A program made the translations under genes and the position numbers. Positions 12,217 through 14,287 of a stretch of 14,287 nt of DNA are shown piece by piece. The DNA is from JBQCEE01 sp051960575 (GTDB taxonomy: Bacteria > Actinomycetota > Actinomycetes > Mycobacteriales > Jatrophihabitantaceae), in the NCBI RefSeq assembly GCF_051960575.1, contig NZ_JBQCEE010000033.1, positions 1 through 14,287 of the forward strand, read 5' to 3'. The notes beneath the pieces are model-generated. The model did not search any database and was not told the DNA's origin. It saw nothing but the letters and a program-made list of their open reading frames with translations. Every line of letters starts with the position of its first letter. Positions within the stretch are counted from its first letter, which is position 1.

Positions 12217-13380
12217 ATGAGCGATTTCCACCTCTACCAGCTCGGTGTCGAGTACGACGACCTTCGCGCGAGTGTGCGCAAACTCGTCGACAACGAGGTG
12301 GCCCCGCATGCCGCCGAGGTGGACGAGGAGGCGCGCTTCCCGCAGGAGGCTTACGACGCGCTGCGCTCGGCCGGCTTCCACGCCCCGCACATCGCCGAGC
12401 AGTACGACGGCATGGGCGCCGACGCGCTGGCCACCTGCCTGGTGATCGAGGAGGTCGCGCGCGGCTGCGTGTCGTCCTCGCTGATCCCGGCGGTGAACAA
12501 GCTCGGCTCGATGCCGGTGATCCTCGCGGGCAACGACGACGTCAAGCGCCGCTACCTGCCGCCGGTCGCCCGCGGCGAGGCGATGTTCGCCTACGGCCTG
12601 TCCGAGCGCGACGCCGGCTCGGACACCGCGTCGATGCGCACCCGCGCCACGAAGACCGCCGACGGCTGGACCCTGCGCGGCCAGAAGTCGTGGATCACCA
12701 ACGCCGGCGTCGCCGACTACTACACCGTCATGGCCGTCACCGACCCCGACGCCGGGTCGCGCGGCATCTCCGCCTTCGTCGTCGAGAAGACCGACCAGGG
12801 GTTCACGTTCGGCGAGAAGGAACGCAAGCTCGGCATCAAGGGCTCACCGACCCGCGAGCTGCTCTTCGACGACGTGCACCTGCCGGCCGAGCGGCTCGTC
12901 GGCGACGAGGGGCAGGGCCTCAAGATCGCGCTGCGCACCCTCGACCACACCCGCATCACCATCGGCGCGCAGGCCGTCGGCCTCGCCCAGGGCGCCCTGG
13001 ACGCCGCGCTCGCCTATGTCAAGGAGCGCAAGCAGTTCGGCAAGGCCGTGGCGGAGTTCCAGGGCATCCAGTTCATGCTCGCCGACATGGCCATGAAGCT
13101 CGAGGCCGCCCGCCAGCTCGTCTACGCCGCCGCCGCGAAGTCCGAGCGCGACGAGGCCGACCTCGCCTACTTCGGCGCCGCCGCCAAGGCCTTCGCCTCC
13201 GACGCGGCGATGCAGATCACCACCGACGCCGTCCAACTGCTCGGCGGCGCCGGCTACACCCGCGACTTCCCGCTCGAACGCATGATGCGCGACGCGAAGA
13301 TCACCCAGATCTACGAGGGCACCAACCAGATCCAGCGGATCGTCATCGCCCGCAACCTGCTCAAGGGTCTGCCCCACTGA
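12217..13380 (+). CDS. Acyl-CoA dehydrogenase (FadE/Acd type)
   Basis: A 387-residue FAD flavoprotein that makes the trans-2,3 double bond in acyl-CoA, the first step of fatty-acid or branched-chain acyl-CoA oxidation, passing electrons to ETF. The length is typical of short/medium-chain members. The order of domains is standard: an N-terminal helical domain (about 1-120), a middle beta domain with YGLSERDAGSD (126-136) and WITNAG (159-164), and a C-terminal helical domain with YVKERKQFGKAVAEFQGIQF (267-286), LLGGAGYTRDFP (341-352) and QIYEGTNQIQR (364-374). The catalytic base is Glu367, the position used by short/medium-chain enzymes. The ATG at 12217 has GAGGAG 10 nt upstream; the longer open frame from 12034 overlaps the divergent gene and is not used. 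Acyl chain preference cannot be decided. A tandem pair of hairpins after the stop suggests that transcription ends or pauses there. Confidence 0.95.
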   Translation: MSDFHLYQLGVEYDDLRASVRKLVDNEVAPHAAEVDEEARFPQEAYDALRSAGFHAPHIAEQYDGMGADALATCLVIEEVARGCVSSSLIPAVNKLGSMPVILAGNDDVKRRYLPPVARGEAMFAYGLSERDAGSDTASMRTRATKTADGWTLRGQKSWITNAGVADYYTVMAVTDPDAGSRGISAFVVEKTDQGFTFGEKERKLGIKGSPTRELLFDDVHLPAERLVGDEGQGLKIALRTLDHTRITIGAQAVGLAQGALDAALAYVKERKQFGKAVAEFQGIQFMLADMAMKLEAARQLVYAAAAKSERDEADLAYFGAAAKAFASDAAMQITTDAVQLLGGAGYTRDFPLERMMRDAKITQIYEGTNQIQRIVIARNLLKGLPH

Positions 13381-13430
13381 CCGTCGGACGACGGTCACGG
13401 GACGTGGCCGCCCGGGCCCCGGGCGGCCAC
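13378..13430 (+). terminator. Two tandem strong hairpins after the acyl-CoA dehydrogenase gene
   Basis: The first hairpin (13378-13397) has an 8-bp perfect stem TGACCGTC / GACGGTCA, loop GGAC, and includes the stop codon. The second (13404-13430) is a perfect 13-bp inverted repeat, GTGGCCGCCCGGG / CCCGGGCGGCCAC, around one central base. There is no T tract, which is usual for GC-rich actinobacterial 'I-shaped' terminators. The 3' arm of the second hairpin overlaps the candidate -10 of the next gene. Confidence 0.6.
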
Positions 13431-13433
13431 AAT
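13428..13433 (+). promoter_or_regulatory. Candidate leaderless -10 element (CACAAT)
   Basis: CACAAT lies 6 nt before the ATG at 13440, consistent with a leaderless transcript; no Shine-Dalgarno sequence is visible for that gene. Its first three bases belong to the preceding hairpin, so the terminator and promoter would overlap. Confidence 0.35.
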
Positions 13434-13439
13434 GGACGC

Positions 13440-13967
13440 ATGGTGCTGCTCGGCGTCGCGGTCGTCCTCGTCGGCCTGGCCGGCGGCGCGCCCGCATGGT
13501 TCGTCGTCGCGTCGGCCGCCGTCACCGGCGTGCTGGCCGTGCTCGGCTCGCGACGGCGCGAACGCCGCCGCCGCGAGCAGTACCGGCGCTGGCGCGAGTG
13601 GGCCGAGCAGGCCGAACGCGAGCTGCAGGCGCGCAAGGCCGCCCGCCAGGCGGCGCGGCGGCAGGCGGTCAAGCAGCGCACCGGCCTCGACGTCGACCTC
13701 GTCGCGGCCGCGGTGCGCGACCTGACCACCCGCTCGGGCGAGCGGGTGCGCGCCGTCGGCGAGCGCCTCAACGGTGTGCTCGAGTCGCGGTACGGGCGCG
13801 CCGCCGCCCAGGTTCCGGCCGAGCAGCCGTCACCGTCCGACGGTCGGCCCGACTGGCTCGACCTCGACACCGATCTCGCCGCCCTCGAGGCCCGCCGCCG
13901 CACCGACGAGGTGCTGCGCCTCAACGAGCAGCTGGGCGACCACCTGCGCGCTCGCTCGTCGCGCTGA
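13440..13967 (+). CDS. Small membrane-anchored protein with basic coiled-coil-like region
   Basis: A 175-residue protein of unknown function. A hydrophobic N-terminal region of about 36 residues (MVLLGVAVVLVGLAGGAPAW, then FVVASAAVTGVLAVLG) could form two short membrane helices or a hairpin. It is followed by a very Arg-rich helix (38-82, with RRRERRRREQYRRWREW), likely an extended amphipathic helix or coiled coil in the cytoplasm. The C-terminal part (84-175) is mixed helical with acidic DWLDLDTDLAALEARRR. There are no catalytic motifs. The ATG at 13440 is preferred because it puts the hydrophobic segment at the N-terminus and follows a leaderless-type -10; another ATG at 13432 is in a different frame. 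Similar small membrane proteins are common and uncharacterised in actinobacteria, so I propose no function. The last 47 bp overlap the convergent gene. Confidence 0.7.
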   Translation: MVLLGVAVVLVGLAGGAPAWFVVASAAVTGVLAVLGSRRRERRRREQYRRWREWAEQAERELQARKAARQAARRQAVKQRTGLDVDLVAAAVRDLTTRSGERVRAVGERLNGVLESRYGRAAAQVPAEQPSPSDGRPDWLDLDTDLAALEARRRTDEVLRLNEQLGDHLRARSSR

Positions 13968-14286
13968 CCCCGAGCCCAGAGACCAGCCGGGCCGCCGCGG
14001 CCGTGACGATCGACTCGCCGCGCGTGAAGTAGTACGCGGGCGCCGCGTCGCTCAGCTGCACGACGGCGTACCGGTCGTGCTGCACGAAGCCGGTGGTGTC
14101 GAGGTCGGCCCGCAGCCGTCCCAGCACGTCCGGATGCTGCGCCCACCCGTTCTTCAGCGCGACGTCGTCGGCCACCGCCGCGAGGCCCCAGCCGTTCGGC
14201 TCGCCCGCGCTCGACAGCGGCGCCCAGTGGTGCATCGCGTGCGACAGCCACGGCCACACCACCGGGTCGTGGCGCCCCGCGGCGGA
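13921..14286 (-). CDS. Probable serine hydrolase (beta-lactamase-like), C-terminal part, cut by window end
   Basis: The frame is open from the window edge and codes for about 121 residues ending at TGA 13921-13923. It contains EPNGWGLAAVADDVALKNGW, then a short hydrophilic stretch, TTGFVQHDRYAVVQLSD and a final Ala-rich helix ending in TSERAGGRPAAR. The KNG between a strand and a following 'G-F-V' strand resembles the KTG/KNG motif near the C-terminus of class A beta-lactamase-like and D,D-peptidase-like secreted hydrolases of actinobacteria. The Ser-x-x-Lys motif and any signal peptide would lie outside the window. This assignment is tentative. A GTG at 14262 is an interior codon and not a credible start, as the same pattern continues upstream of it. 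The gene converges on the small membrane protein gene with 47 bp of shared sequence. Confidence 0.5.
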   Translation of the reverse strand, partial: SAAGRHDPVVWPWLSHAMHHWAPLSSAGEPNGWGLAAVADDVALKNGWAQHPDVLGRLRADLDTTGFVQHDRYAVVQLSDAAPAYYFTRGESIVTAAAARLVSGLGVSATSERAGGRPAAR

Positions 14287-14287
14287 G

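Overview
The window is very GC-rich, with codon third positions dominated by G and C, GTG starts, strong GGAGG-type ribosome binding sites and candidate leaderless promoters. Together with a Nei1-type glycosylase and a Hanks kinase/FHA gene set, this points to a member of the Actinomycetota. I cannot name a genus. There are no RNA genes, insertion sequences, CRISPR arrays or integrases, and no gene-free stretch longer than 300 bases.

Left flank (1-2288, plus strand): the 3' end of a phosphoketolase gene, a short-chain dehydrogenase/reductase, and a Nei1-type endonuclease VIII (DNA repair glycosylase).

Centre (2309-10805, minus strand, read from right to left): seven closely packed genes that look like one operon. 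Gaps or overlaps are 30 bp, 4 bp overlap, 10 bp overlap, 18 bp (17 to 18 nt), 4 bp overlap and 28 bp. In order of transcription they encode: (1) a 391-residue Gly/His/Asp-rich repeat protein, without cysteine, whose N-terminus resembles RiPP leader domains; (2) a zinc-ribbon / FHA / PqqD-like winged-helix / M50 metalloprotease fusion; (3) a transmembrane Ser/Thr kinase with an extracellular C-terminal domain; (4) a transmembrane pseudokinase with its own extracellular domain; (5) a processive-type membrane family 2 glycosyltransferase; (6) a small single-pass membrane protein; (7) a TSUP (TauE/SafE) permease. A hairpin that could hide the ribosome binding site precedes gene 1.

Right flank: a type I phosphodiesterase/alkaline phosphatase-family enzyme (minus) diverges from an acyl-CoA dehydrogenase (plus). 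Between them lies a perfect 14-bp palindrome. A small membrane-anchored coiled-coil-like protein follows. It ends convergently, with overlap, against the 3' part of a probable beta-lactamase-fold serine hydrolase that runs off the window.

Working model (inference): the central operon is a membrane signalling and processing module. The M50 protease, through its PqqD-like domain, would recognise the leader-like N-terminus of the repeat protein. The FHA domain would tie the protease to phosphorylation by the adjacent kinase, tuned by the pseudokinase. The glycosyltransferase and its small partner would build or decorate a surface polymer. I do not recognise this combination as a named system; it is the main reason to look again at this window.
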